A DNA stretch of 64,000 nt from Tamarix chinensis (taxonomy: Eukaryota > Streptophyta > Magnoliopsida > Caryophyllales > Tamaricaceae), in NCBI GenBank assembly GCA_030549775.1, contig CM060174.1:21130693-21194692 (forward strand). Direction: 5' to 3'. The position numbers and the translations under genes were made by a program. Under the pieces are notes generated by a model. That model was not told where the DNA came from and searched no databases. It worked only from the letters and a program-made list of their open reading frames with translations. Shown one piece after another: positions 48,203-61,277 of the stretch. How positions within the stretch are numbered: position 1 is the stretch's first letter; every line of letters begins with the position of its first letter.

Positions 48203-48573
48203 AAGATCGTTGAGACGGGACCAACCGATCTACCGGTTCGGAATAGTGGTTAAGGTTTTTACCCTATGTGCGACCGATCCACCGGTTATAATAGTGGTTA
48301 GGACATGATGTCCTATGTGTGACCGATCCACTGGTTATAATAGTGGGGGTTCCCGAGCTCAACAGTCACAAACCAGAATGCTTAAAAGATACTAATTACT
48401 TACAGTGGAATACCATGCGAGCCGGAGCCAACCGATCCACCGGTTAGGAATGGTGGTTAGGACGCGTAGTCCTATGTGTCTCCGATCCACCGGCTATAAT
48501 AGTGGTTAGGGTATGCTACCCAATGTGCCTCCGATCCACCGGCTATAATAGTGGGGGCTTCCGTACTCGCATG
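48203..48573 (+). repeat. Two ~208 bp blocks, each with three 49-bp CCGATCCACCGG repeats
   Basis: CCGATC(C/T)AC(C/T)GG occurs at 48224, 48273, 48322, 48432, 48482 and 48531. Spacing is 49-50 bp within each triplet, and the second triplet starts 208 bp after the first. Each is followed by TTATAATAGTGG- or GGAATAGTGG-like words and each block ends TAGTGGGGG(T/C)T. GC-rich compared with the surroundings. Confidence 0.92.
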
Positions 48574-49235
48574 GATTTGATAAAAAGTATGGTGTGAATC
48601 GGATTCTGATAAGAGATTAATTAAGTGATTAATTCAGATTATTCATGGGCCTTTATACTTTTACGTGGTTGATCATATGCATTTATGAATATGCTCTTTT
48701 ACGTCCTGCATGATTTATGTATTTATGTGTTGGCCTTAGCGATCAAGTCACCTTACTCAGTACTGGACCCGTACTGATACTACCTTGGTTGATGGGTCCT
48801 GTGATGATCCACTGATGGTGGGGAGCAGACCTCTTGTGCAGGTTTAAGATCAGAGACTGTTTTAGGGTGGCAGGCCTGATTTGAGTGAGTAGGCAATCCA
48901 GAATTTGATCCATCGGGTTTTATCTTGTTTAAATGTATTTCTATTTGGAAATTACAAGTGTTATTTGAAACTTCAAGGGTATTGTAATTAACTCTTAATT
49001 TCTCGTACTTTGATTTTGTGTATGATCTTCGAATCCTTTTATAAATTGTTAATTTGAATTTAACATAAATCTTTTCTTTAGCCTTAGCACTTTTTACTGG
49101 AACGGTTGGAGAGAACCAATCTGGTACTAAGTGTGGCGGTAACATTTACAGAATTCACAGGTTTTAAGTATTTCTATTTTAATTGCTTCCGCTTTTCAAA
49201 AAAAAAAGTAGTGAATTTTGTGGTGTTATAGTGAT

Positions 49236-50000
49236 GATTTAGCATAATTAGTTTTAGAGCTGATCACATTGTTTGTCTTTGATTTTAATTCTTTGACGAA
49301 CCTTAATGATATTTCTTTAATTCATTCTTTTAGTTATGTAACCTATTTATAGGAATAAGATTAATTCATATAATAAGTCAAGGTACTTAATATTTCCACA
49401 TGCTATAAGCTATTATAAAGGAAGTTATTGTCCTTGAAAGTCAAATTTATGAAGACCTAGTAAACCATTCAAAGTCAACATCATTATTTTGTTTTTGAAT
49501 CTTATTAACTTTTTTTTCATGTAATCTTAGCTTACTTTCTCTGTAATAGTCTTGTTGAGCCATGTATTATATAGAATATAAATAAATTGTAATACTAGTT
49601 ATGTGCTAGTTAGCCATTTGTGTGTCATGTGGCTAATTTAGTGTGTTAGTTAGGAATGTCCCATACTCCTATATAATTCATAGAAAGTCAACACATTATA
49701 ACATGTTTATAGATATTGATATTGAAATATAATACAAGTTACTCACTTGGTTGATTCTCTCTTTGTGATTGAATATCCTATCTAAGACTATCTGGAAAAA
49801 TCATAGATTCGTAATATTCACATTGGATTTATTTGAATCTTTTTGAATTCTTTTAATTCTTGTTGCATTCTTTTTGATTTATTGCTTGAATCTTTGTGCT
49901 TCTTCATCATAAATCATAGCCAAAATGATCGTAAATTAACTACATTCACACTAATCTTCATCCTCCTATGAAGATTCATGTAATTTAGTTTGGTTGGTAT
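49236..50000 (+). promoter_or_regulatory. Possible Copia-type LTR fragment
   Basis: AT-rich. The piece 49570-49830 has the look of a short Copia LTR: TGTATTATATAG, CTAGTTAGCCATTTGTGTG, a TATA-like CCTATATAATTC (49669-49680) and a transcript-start-like stretch with ATAATACAAGTTACTCACTTGG (split at about 49729-49750). No matching second copy or primer site was found, so it is tentative. Confidence 0.3.
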
Positions 50001-51490
50001 AATACTACTAATACCCACATATATAAAAGCATGCAAAAGATCTATTTTCATAACATAATATTGGCAATAGCTAAAACAAATTGTAGAAAAAACTTTCTAC
50101 ATTTTCCATAAAAAAATATATGTTGGTATTATTGACTTTTTCTAATGGAACAAATATCCGTGACTACATTTTTGTTGACACAAGGCACTTATTTTGTAAT
50201 GAGAGAATGATAGAGATTCATAAATATGGATAAGATTTTGGAGGTTAACTCTTAGTTGAATATCCAAAATATATTAGGAAGTGATATATTGGAACTAAAA
50301 GTCCAAATGGTATCTAGATAAAAAGTGACAAACCGAGTAGCATGTATCTACTACCCAAATGCTAAGGATAACATCATCACTCCTCCCTGAGAAAAGTTTT
50401 ATAAGTAGCAAAATAATCCAAGGATTCCTCATTGACCTACAGAAAATCATATGGGTCATCTACTCGTAGAAATGAGCAGCATCCATAAAAAGGATGATCA
50501 GTATGCTATGTACTGAGTAATAAAATAATACACTCTTAGTGGGATTACACGTAATATATAAGCTCATTTAGAAGGATAAACATACATATAGATTAACAAA
50601 ATATGATTCAAGATAATGAATAATTTTTGAAACCCATTATTAGATATAATCAAAATCTACATTTTTATTTACATTAAGTTTTGAAGCTCCACTATTCTTA
50701 ATCTAGCTAAATGGATTGAAGCACCTCTACAGGGATAATGCTCTTGAGCCTTTATTATTGTATGATGGAAACATACACCATTTCTACCAAGGCAACACAC
50801 TAATAAAAAATATTCTAAAATCTATCGAATGATATAAAACACCTCTAAGAAAAATATATTCTTGAACCACTATTTTCATCTAGTGAAACAAACACAACTC
50901 CTCAAAATTAACTCATGTAATATTTCACTTTAACTGATTAATGTCTTATCCATTTTTTATTTCTCAAGATCATCGTGGTGACACAAATATGGATATATAA
51001 GATTCATAATCAAACTTATAGTAATTATTTGAAACACATAAAACACAACAACATGAATATCAGGACATTCCTAAAGAAAAAGGGCTAAATCTCTTAATAA
51101 AAACCCTAATTTCAAAAGGAGATCATACATTCTCCTATAGTAGTCATTTTACTATAAAATTTAACACAAATAATTAAAACATTATGATGCAAGAGCATCC
51201 AATGAACCTAATTATTTTCATGTTCATATTAATCCTCAAGGTAAGGAATATTTAGCTTTCTTAATGTTGGAGCCTATCATGTTAAATATTCTTGATAATT
51301 CTTATACGCTTGATATTGAAAAAAATTCAAGTTATTCTTGTAGGTATGTCACATATTTGCAAGAAGAAGATTATCATACACTTTAATGTGTATAAGAATT
51401 CAAAGCATGCAAGACTATGACATACATGGGATGATACTTTACAATAAGAAGATATAGTGATGATACTCATTAGTTGTATTAACTTGTTGT
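50001..51490. other. AT-rich intergenic stretch, no feature recognised
   Basis: No coding domain, RNA or repeat border is recognised on either strand. Confidence 0.4.
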
Positions 51491-52116
51491 AAACCCTAAC
51501 CCTAAGTGTATTTCATGTAAGTTAGGGTATTGATATAATTTCATGTATGTATCTTAGTCAATTGTATAGCTTTGTAATATTAATCCTTAGTATCATTTAA
51601 CCAATGATATTATGCTTTTTATTAAGGTTAATATGGGCTTAATTCGACCATGATAGACAGGCTCAATTAAGGGGAATACTCGGCTGGTTTAGGCTAGCTA
51701 ACCACCGACTATCTCCTCCACTATATATACCCTTCTTGTGTGCAGCATTTGTATGAGTTTTGAATGAGAATTTTTTGATCAAAAATTGAGCATAGTTAGC
51801 TAAAGTCTATCCCCATATTTTGATTATTTTTGAGCAAGGAAGCCTAGGGCATTATCCTTCAACATCAACACACAAACTTGACAAATTTGAAGATCAACTC
51901 AAATCTACCGAGACTCATAACCTTTGTCCTTCGAGTTCTTCACCTGTAATCCTTCTTAACACTTCATTTCTTTTGAATTATTTCGTGGGTGAAATCTTCC
52001 TCTATCACCCTTCGATCCAACCTTCCAGCTACTTTGATAAAAACCACGTCACATTATTATTGAAAATTTATCCAATATTAAATTTATACATCTATTATCT
52101 TACAGTGAGACAGTAA
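51491..52116 (+). promoter_or_regulatory. LTR-like promoter fragment with TATA box and short open frame
   Basis: CACTATATATACCC (51720-51733) is a good TATA box, followed about 90 bp on by sequence like the R-U5 part of Copia LTRs. The 98-residue open frame at 51820-52116 begins MIIFEQGSLGHYP and matches no domain I know; it lies where an untranslated leader would be. No paired LTR was found. Confidence 0.3.
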
Positions 52117-54973
52117 TCCTATATCTAAGGTACTAATTATAAATCCTTAAGAAACCCTAATTTTACAAATTAGGTATTAATTTTTTCATAAGAGTCATAT
52201 AACCACCAAGTTTTGTAAATATTCATAAAATCTCATTATTAACATCATGCAAAAAAAAAATTAGGCCTAACTTTAATGTTTTACACATATAATAATGACT
52301 CTATCTCTAGGGTTACTATTTTAAATTTAAGTTAGTTTTTCATTTTTTAGAATAAGTACATTCATAATTACACCAAATATTTCACATTATATATTAAGAA
52401 TATTTTTAACCAATTAACATATAAAAATACCAAATATTTCATATTTATCCCTTATAGACCAAAAAATACCTTAACATAAGCAAACTATCCATATTTTCAC
52501 AAAACCCCCATGAGTCCAAATATGAATATTTTTTGACCTTCAACATATCTCAACATGAAAACACTTTTCAAATATATATATATATATAACATCATAACCC
52601 AACTTAGATAGTGATTCATGCCAACTGCATGACTTACAAAACAAGCTTAACTAAGCGATACTCATAAATGCATGCTTTTGCGTATGGCTCATGCTTCTAC
52701 AATACAAAATAATATATCATACAAAGACATTGTCATTATAGCATAATCCATATAATGCTACAAAACATTATATTTCATATCAAACTTCACAATACATACA
52801 GAAGCCTAACTAAGATATATATATCCTTATTAAAAAGGTTTTTGGTCTCTAAACATGTATAAACCTAAGCCTCCTCTGAGACCACTGAAAAATCACCTAA
52901 AAATAAAGGATAATACATCATTATAATTTAATAAAATATCCAAGGAAAAGAAAAGGCAAATAAGGGTGGAAAAGGAGCAAAACTAAAGGAAATCAAGTCA
53001 CGGGAATAGTTTGGCACAACATGAACTAGCTACTACAGAACTTGGTGTATCCCTACGGTGTGCATTATAAGAGATTCGCATAGGTAGGGGTTCTATGTGA
53101 GATCCTAAAAATTTGGGGGATGTGTGCAACATGAGTTTGTGGTGTAGATAGGGATCGTGCGTTACGTAGAAGTGGCCCATGGGGAATGGTTGTATGAGAT
53201 TGAGGTTGTAAATGAGGGTGGCATGCATAGGAATATCACAAAAATAAGATATGGGTGTTGAAATATGAAGGTTTAGCGATAATTCATAACAATGATGGTA
53301 TTTGGTGCATAAGCTATTGAAGTAGATATAGGTTTATTTGCATGGGTTAATGATGTAGCAAAGGTTGACCTATGTGAGGATTTAATGCTATAAAGTTAAG
53401 TTTTTATGAGGTTGCATAAGTTATGTAGAGCTTCATTTGAAGGTAATTATGAAAATTTGATGGTGATGATGCTAAAAATGGAGGATGGAGTTGGGAATAG
53501 TTTATGCTAGATGATAAGTGAAGTAAAGAGTGGAGAGGAGGAATATTTATAATGGGAATAGGGGTGAGGAAATAAAATAAAAAATTAGTGAAAGATGTAA
53601 GGTATGGGAGTTTGGATTTGTTTTTTATGTGACATATCTTGGGAAGAAAATGGATAAGGTATGCTTGTGCAGCTGTAGGCTTGTTTGGAGGGGCAAGTGT
53701 AAGGTAGAGATAGGTAGGTGGATTAGGATGGGAAGGAAATGATGCCCTATAAAAGGGTAGGCATGGCTTAAAGAAAAAAGGAATAAATCCAATCAAGACA
53801 AAAGGAGAAGGAAAAGAAAAAAAATTAAAAAGATAAAGAAAGGGAGAAAAATAAAAATGAAAAGAAATATAGAAATTTAGGGTTATGATTAGAATTAAAT
53901 TTAAATTAAAGATTAAGAAATTAGTAAAAAATTAATTGATCAATCATTTAGGTTTAGAGTTAGGTTACAATATTAGTTATTCATAATTAGGATTAGAATT
54001 AGGTTTATATTTAGGGAAGGGATTAGGGTAAAGAAAAATATCAATTATATAGCATTTAGATTAGGTTAAAATAATATTTAGGGTATTACTTAAAATCCAT
54101 CAGGTTTTAGATAAAACACGTCTGATTGCCATCTCTACTTTGGTTTCCAAAGTCTAAAGCTTTATATATTTATCCCTAGAATTTCATAAAATTAGGTTGA
54201 TGATCATGACATGTAGCTACCCTTTATCTATCACATATGATTATCCTCTCCCTCTCCCATTATAAATTTATATCCATGTTTAACAACAAACTTTATTCGT
54301 GTTAGTTATTTCTTTAATATTTGATATGGTATCAATTATCCATTTCTATTAAAATTATGATTTGGATCCTATTATCATCTTAAAACTTTCAAATTATTCA
54401 GACCATAGATAGACTCAATAATATTACAGAGTTTAGTAGGATCATAGTTAATAGAGTATTAGGTAACATTTGTAATAGGATATGATAATTCTATATAATA
54501 ATTATAATTTTGTTATAATTAGAGAAACTCAAATAGAAAAGGAATTCAACATAGAGGGGAATGTATAAGACTCCCTTATTCATTCATATGTATGAATTTT
54601 GTGTTCCATGACAATACACCTCCTATATATAACTCTTGGTCATGACATGGGAAATTAATGAATATGGAAATTAAGGGAGACAAAGATTCATAACAACAAT
54701 GGGGATAGAGACTAAAATTCATGTGAATAACGAGAAATATTAAATCTAGGAATTAATACTAAATTGGTAAATTTACACGTGCCTAAATAGAATATTTATA
54801 ACATACCTCTTTGTATGTACATCTCTTCAAATTTATAGCATGTTACAATATAAAGGGTGTCTTATTCACCATTATTTGATATTTTCTCTGAAAAGCATGC
54901 CTTTGTGATACCACCTAATTAAAACTCATCCAGGAAAATCTAGTAGGAGAAAACTAAGGCTATGGAAAATAGT
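52117..54973 (-). other. AT-rich region, possible - strand gypsy LTR fragment
   Basis: Read on the - strand, GTAATACCC at about 54077 resembles a gypsy LTR start, and 53790-53400 forms a pyrimidine-rich promoter-like block. The - strand open frame 53404-53796 (130 residues) lies over that block, is rich in Pro, Leu, Phe and Ser, and is best explained by base composition. The left border is not found. An (AT)n run lies at 52575-52588. Confidence 0.3.
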
Positions 54974-54978
54974 TAAAT

Positions 54979-56057
54979 TGATATGCGAAGGAATATGGAA
55001 ATATGGATTAGGTGGTACTATGGTTTGGTTAGGATTATTTAAAGGTTATTATGGTTCAAAAATGAAGAAGATATTTTCATGATGATTCAAAAAAGTATAA
55101 TTAATGATGATGATGTTTGAATGATGAAGATTCTATATGGCTTGGTTTTTGGGTTAAGGTTAAGGTTAGGGTTTACGATTAGGGTTTAGTAGTGATATGA
55201 ATATTATGATTATGAGTGATTTATATAATGGTGATTTGGTGATCATAATTCAAATTTAAGATGTTTAGGTTGAAAATAGGATAATAATAATATTATTAAC
55301 TTAATTTTGGAAATAGATAAAATCAATTAAGAAAAATAGGTTGAAGATGAGTGTTGAAGATGATGATGATGGAAATTGAATATGGAAATTAGGGTTGGGA
55401 TGGCGTGGGTTTTTGTTGATGGTTAAAGGATCTTTATTAATCCATAATTCACATAGTAAAATATATTAAGGATTTTAAAAATAATCAATCACACAGAAGT
55501 AATTAAAATTGAGAAAACTCACATAGAATTCAATTAAACAAAAAACTTATAATTTCATTAATTTTTGTCTTCCCTTTTGTGTCATGTGTTTTATAGCTTT
55601 CATGGCCATTCAACCTCCCTAGTATCAAAAGATAATTCTCCTAATAATATGATAGAAATCAACCCATAAAGTTATGGCTTGCTCCCTACTCCAATCATAT
55701 CTCATGTGATAGAATGAGATAATCCTAAAAGATAGAATTATGATACTTTCTGCCTAATTCGAAATTTCTTATCCTATAGCTAACATCAACGTGATAATAA
55801 ATAATATACATGTCCAAAGCATCTATTATAGTCTTCTTATACAGATACAATGTTCGTCCCTTCCAAGCAACACATTTTTTCCCTCTATGCATTCCATGCA
55901 CATGTCTCTATTGCTAGTGACTTATTTTGTAAGTTTTGTCCATAACTAGCAATGTAGTCAAACATTTGTCTTCTAATTTTTGAGGATCCTCTCTAAATAA
56001 AGGATAATAGGTTCCAACACAATAAATGCTCCTTCTTGGCAATTTTCTCCTACATCA
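54979..56057 (-). mobile_element. Solo LTR, 1 kb TGATGT/ACATCA family (copy 2)
   Basis: On the - strand it starts TGATGTAGGAGAAAATTGCC (56057) and ends ...CGCATATCA (54979). TAAAT flanks it exactly at 54974-54978 and 56058-56062. It is 1079 bp long, slightly longer than the other two. Shared blocks with copies 1 and 3 are GGTTAAGGTTAGGGTTT (55152-55169), GATGATGATG words and, near the - strand start, the stretch matching TTCATTTGGAAAGGATC of copy 3. Confidence 0.85.
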
Positions 56058-56062
56058 TAAAT

Positions 56063-57647
56063 TTTCTCTTTCTCAACTTAGTATATCTCATTTATACATC
56101 ACATTATGTATAATTCTATTTGAATGTAAAAGCACACTTTTATAGTGATCATATTTGAAACTTTGCTAAAAAAAAAACCATATCAAGGAAAAAAATCATG
56201 TATTTTGGTTAAATATATGTGCCATCGAATTGACTTTATTATATTCTTTTAACGAGCATTTACTTATAACAAATTAGTCTAACACCACTATTTTTTCACA
56301 TAAATCACTCTCATTAAGTGGATACAATTGGCTTTCATATGTTTATTCCAACTTATCCAATCATTGGTGCAAGTAAAATTCCATAATATATCAAGAATTA
56401 TTCTCACTTTATCCATCATTAAATGAAATTATTTTGGTAAACCCATCTGCATACCATCTCACATTAGTGTAGGAATAATTGATGCATATTTCACTTTTTT
56501 AGTATAATCTATTCTTAATTTCAATCAATATGGAAATGTAAACTCCTTGGGGAAAGTTTTATATCATTTTAAAATATTATAACTCCACTTTAAAAGGTTC
56601 AAATGGTTAGAACCATATCATTGGCTTCTAGGGACTTTTGTATTACCACATTTTTGAAAAAATCATTGCTTATTCAGTATCTTCTTTATTTAATATTTTT
56701 TGAGCCACATTAGTTTTTAATAATCCATCCAAATCATTTTATTCTTTCTATTTTTAAATATTTGGTCTTTCTTGATTCTTTTAGGGTTCTTCAAAATTCA
56801 AGTTCTGTTAAAAAAAATAATACTTTTCATGTCTTAGTTATAACTATTTCATTATTTTAAGTTCCTAAGCTACCATTTTGCATATCCAAAATTTATGAAA
56901 CATTTGGAATCACTAAAATTTATGTTTATTGAGCCTAAAATAATTTTATAATGTTATAAAGTTAAACTTATATTATTTTTATTTTTTAGATATTGTTATG
57001 CATATATACGTTAGCAAAATTAACCAGTTTTCCTCCTTTATCAACCATTCCTTTTCATGTGGTTTAGATGGTAAATATCCATCTCTTATTCCCCCAAATC
57101 TTTCATGCCACCTTACCCCACTCACGTGATATTGTTACACAAGTTTTCTTCATTGAAACTTAATGATTAAGGTTTTCTACCAAAATCACCACATTACCTT
57201 TCTATAGTTTTACACTTAGTACAATTTTCTTTCTTTATTCTTTCTTCACTTTTACCCCCATGAAATTATCTTCAACTTCTTCTAATTTTACATTCCAATA
57301 TTTTTCTTTCTTCCTCCCTCTAATTTTGAGCAATACTTCTACAGTTCCACCATGATATAAGATTGTACCACTCGAACTTTAATCCTTTTGTTTCTTTTTA
57401 TGCCATATTCTATCCTCTTTCTCCTCTCCATTTCATGGTTTCATCCCTTATTTTTTTGCATTGTTGAAGCTTGGTTTCCTCTCACATTCAAGGTAATGTC
57501 TCACCTTTTTTCTTCACTAATTGTATCTACCTTTGATAAGCTTTTATGTATTGAATTTCTCTAATCTTTTCCTTACTTTTTCTAGGGTTTATGGAACGAT
57601 TTGGGAGAATTTGGTTTTATCTTTAATAATTTCTCTTATTTCTTATC
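56063..57647. other. AT-rich stretch, possible start of a + strand LTR
   Basis: No coding domain. TATAACTCCACTTTAAAAGG at 56577-56596 resembles a decayed TGTAACTCC LTR start, and 57220-57500 is pyrimidine-rich with a CAAGGTAA word at 57489, as in the promoter and leader parts of other LTRs here. It may belong with the LTR tail at 58675-61277. Confidence 0.35.
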
Positions 57648-57652
57648 AAGGG

Positions 57653-58669
57653 TGATGTAAGATAAAAAAAAACTCAAGAATTGGCTTTTATAATTATGGA
57701 ACCAATTATTCTTCATTTGGAAAGGATCTCCCACAAATTTGAAGACAATCGAATGGTTATGTTGCTAGAAACATACCAAAAAAGCTACTATGTGTCAACA
57801 TGCCTATGCATGGCATTCATAGAATGCATGGCCACGTTCATGGGAGTTTATATGCATCTTGGTTGAGAAAAATTATTAATTTAGGTAATTAATTCATTAA
57901 GTAGTTGGGTTGGATATTAGATAGAGCATAAAGTCAACATAAAGTAGCATAATATCTTTTACCTTGAAAATTTTTAAATTATGCTTTTTAGCAAAGTGGT
58001 AGAATGGATATATAGATCCATTAAGGTCATGATTAGAGCCACTAATTGATGATCATTACTGACTTTAAATGCCAAGTTGAATTCTATGTGAGTTCAATTC
58101 AAGTTAATCGAATCTGTGTGAATTATTTAGCTTAAAAACCTGAATCTCTTTATTTTTGTGAATTAAAGATTAAGTCTTATCCTTTCTTCTCTCCATAATC
58201 CATCTTTTTTCCAGCCATCATTATCATCCAAAAATCACCTCAAGTCAAAGCAAATTGAAGCTCTCATTCAGTTTCAACATTCAAAACCCTAACCCATCAT
58301 TCGAAACCCTAACCCCTTCTATTTGAAGCAAACACAACCTTAGCCCCTTCATTCGAGTTAAACATGAACCCTAACCTTAAACCATGAAATCATCTTCCAT
58401 CTAAACAATAACATTTGAAGCATCATCATCAACAACACATCATTGTCAAATCCTCATCTTGATTATCACAACACATTCAAACCATTACCGTTAATTATCC
58501 ACCATCACCGAATCATCATCACTTTGTTTGAATCGTAATCATCCTTAGTTCACCCTATTCTAATTTCCTTATCATCTATCCCTCATTTTCAAACCATATT
58601 CTAATTAATACCAATTCAACTGATCCATAATATCACCAATTTGAGAATTCCATCCTCCCACACACATCA
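57653..58669 (+). mobile_element. Solo LTR, 1 kb TGATGT/ACATCA family (copy 3)
   Basis: It starts TGATGTAAGATAAAA (57653) and ends CCTCCCACACACATCA (58669). AAGGG flanks it exactly at 57648-57652 and 58670-58674. It is 1017 bp and matches copy 1 on the opposite strand through TTCATTTGGAAAGGATC, TCTAGCAAC-type and GCATGGCAT words, AAAACCCTAACCC (58283-58295), AAACCCTAACCCC (58303-58316) and the CCACACACATCA end. The open frame 57681-57866 lies at its start; the two other copies do not keep it open, so it is not counted as a gene. Confidence 0.88.
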
Positions 58670-58674
58670 AAGGG

Positions 58675-61277
58675 CTTAGATTGTAGGTAAGATCTTATTA
58701 CTATATATAAGCATATTTAATTTTAGAAATTGATGTATTTATGTTAGATTTGGTTGTTTGTTAATTCTGTCAATTTGTGGGTTTTATGGATCTTGATGTT
58801 TTTTATTTAATTCAGTATTCCATGTAGTAGATCTTGAATTATTAATGAAATTTGATGTTAATCATGCTTTGATTTAAGTATGTTTTGACTGTCTAAATTA
58901 TGCTCCAATGGTTGATGAGTTTTAATATTCTTAAGCATTCTTTAAGCATCATGATGATTTTTTGCATTTTGATTAATTAGTTGATACCATGATAATTCTT
59001 GTGATTAATTACTAAAATTTGATAAATAACTTATCACATAAAAATCATGATTAAGGGTCTTTAATTTTAATTAAAACATTTAATGTTCTAGCATGTTCTT
59101 AATAAACTTTAATGTTTTATTGGCTAAATATCCTCTAATTATACTAATTATATTTTTTTTATATTAATCATGTTTTTGATAATTATTTTTTTCAAAGTGA
59201 ATAATTAAACCAATATAACCTTTTTACCATAATTAGGGGTTAATGGACAACCTTTTACCCTTAACTTTGACATCGTATATAGTAACTAAGTATGAATAGT
59301 GAATCTTGATAAATAGTAATTCTCAATGATAAAATATTTTTTAGATTTTATTTCTAAGCTTCTCAATATAAAAATAAATTTTTCATCGATCGTAAATAAT
59401 ATTTTCATCAATAGTAAAAATTTCTGAATTAAGCAAGAGACCTTATTTTGACTTACTTAAGCTATTTGTATATGGAATTTCTATTAATTTGGATCTTATT
59501 GAGAAATATGGTTTTTAGTATTTTGTCATCATTTGGAGTTATCTAAGCCTTTAGATTAGGTTTTAAGTCTTTAATATGTATTTTAGTTATTGAATGACTA
59601 AAAAAACTAATTGATGAGTTGGATTGAATTTAAAGAAAAGTTGACCTAATTTTAATTTTCAATTTCTTTTTACGGACTCTTATTTGGTAAGAGATGTACC
59701 ACTTTTACTTGTAGAATGTATTTCTTACATGCTCTAGTCTTTGATTTTCTATTTTCCCTAAAGATTTTTGAGAAACCCATTGTGATCCTTCATATTAGTG
59801 GTTTCTCATGGTTGAATAATGTATGAATGTTATTTGAGTTTTTTTGTTAAACACAAAAAATTTTGTAAATGATTATATGTGTTGTGTGTGAGGTTATGAT
59901 TATGCCTTAAAACGTATGGAGGTTTCAATAATTCTTTAAAATCAATAGAGATTATAATAATCCTTTAAAACTAATCTAGGTTATGGCAATCCTTTAAAAT
60001 TGGCAGATGTTATGTGTTATCTTTTAAAATCTACATAATTCATGTGGACTCTTGTTTATTGTTTTTGTAATAGTCTAGGGGACACTAGTAGATGTAGTAG
60101 TGCTTTAATACCTTCCTTACTCCATAAGCTTCTATTTATCCCTATAGGGGATGTGTACATTTTAAGATTACATTACCTTTGGTAAGGCAACCATATTGAG
60201 AGACGACTTGTGGTTAGCATTAGATGCCCAATATTCCATTCCATTTGATGACTAATAAGAGGTGGATGGGTCATCCTATATCGGTCCCTTAACATAGATG
60301 CTCAAATGTAGTGGAGCCGAGCTCCTATTGATTTCTAGCTAAAATGACCATTTCTTGAGATTCCTTATTGAGATGGTTATGTATATTATAATCCTTACCG
60401 AGATGTTTTTGTGTATTAATTCTTTTCCTAGATGGCTATAATTATGATTACACCCTATGGATTATCTTTCTTTTGTTGTAGGACATTATATTAATATGTG
60501 AATATTGATATATGTTTTTTTATGCCCTTCCAGATTTATCCAATTGTGGTATAATGAGATGTCCATATATGAATGATGTGCTTAATTTCATCACTTAAAA
60601 ACACTCGAGTGGCCATGGGTAAAAAGATAAGAAATTATAATTTAATGATCATGATATATAAAAGAGTAATAGTTGGAATTGAAATCCTATAGATCTCTTA
60701 GGGCCTTGCTTTCCATGTTTACATGTATTATATGTCTAGATCAAGATGTTAGCATGTAGTTTCATATTTTTTAACCATATCCTTGAGAAGTTGTGATATT
60801 GTTATGATGTGATAACATGTTTTTAGCGATGCATGCTTATGTGTGATGATAAGGACTTACTCGATACCCTTGTCATACTAATACCACACTACTTTAGTTT
60901 TTGTATAGGTACCTTTTGCTCTTCTTAGGTGGGGATAGAGAGTGTCAAGTTCCTAGTTGTCTTATCTAGAGTTTTGTTTGGATCCTTAGGATTCCTCATT
61001 CCATTTTTTTTTAGTTCTTATTGAGCTCTGCTAGATCTTTGTGATAATGTATTTATTTTCTGTATAAGTTTTGTATATCTTGTATCAGACTCATGTTTGG
61101 TGAAGACACACCTAACTCTTGGAGTATGAGTTTACTTTTGAGCCTTTTATCTATCACAGGTTAGGTATTAGCCATACATCTCCTTTGATTGATGTGGTGT
61201 TACCACTCTACATTTCTTATTTAGCTTTTGTAAAATTTCTTTTAAAACATAATAGTTATAAAAATGGGGGTGTTATA
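58675..61277 (+). mobile_element. Tail of a gypsy-type LTR (+ strand)
   Basis: The end GGGGGTGTTATA (61277) follows AACATAATAGTTATAAAAATG, much like the ends of the Tekay-like LTRs. AAGGACTTACTCGATACCC (60850-60868) equals the ACTTACTCAG landmark of those LTRs. Short tandem repeats occur at 59922-60030 (TCCTTTAAAA units, ~36 bp) and 60350-60440. The start is not fixed; it may lie before copy 3 of the 1 kb family, near 56577. Confidence 0.5.

Larger units (their letters stand above)
44678..49230 (+). mobile_element. Solo LTR, 4.55 kb, with perfect target duplication
   Basis: It starts TGAAATGCCCCG (44678) and ends GTGGTGTTATA (49230). GTGAT is present exactly at 44673-44677 and 49231-49235, so both borders are firm. 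Landmarks in order: AT-rich U3, pyrimidine-rich promoter region, TATA box (45630-45637), short ATT runs, a conserved block with GGAGCGTGCTCC (46862-46873), 105-bp tandem repeats, a 208-bp duplicated block of 49-bp repeats, and CTTACTCAGTACTG (48752). The last element is common near the end of Tekay-type LTRs. A truncated relative lies at 9755-12665. Open frames inside (45133-45570, 48780-49145) are not conserved between the two copies and are not counted as genes. Confidence 0.88.

Noticed and set aside
48203..48573. Possible CRISPR-like array (regular 49-bp repeats)
   Set aside because: Units are tandem and similar along most of their length, without unique spacers, and lie inside a plant LTR.
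48780..49145. 121-residue - strand open frame
   Set aside because: Antisense to the end of a + strand solo LTR, with no family resemblance.
51820..52116. 98-residue open frame
   Set aside because: Located downstream of a TATA box in LTR-like leader sequence; no recognisable domain. Kept only as a note in the promoter-like feature.
53404..53796. 130-residue - strand open frame
   Set aside because: Pyrimidine-rich promoter-like DNA in the - strand reading; Pro/Leu/Phe/Ser bias and no domain.
54908..55021. Inverted repeat TACCACCTAAT ... ATTAGGTGGTA as a MITE
   Set aside because: One arm lies outside and the other inside the solo LTR bounded by the TAAAT duplication, so the pairing is chance.
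57681..57866. 61-residue open frame on the + strand
   Set aside because: It lies at the start of a solo LTR; the equivalent stretch is interrupted in the other two copies.
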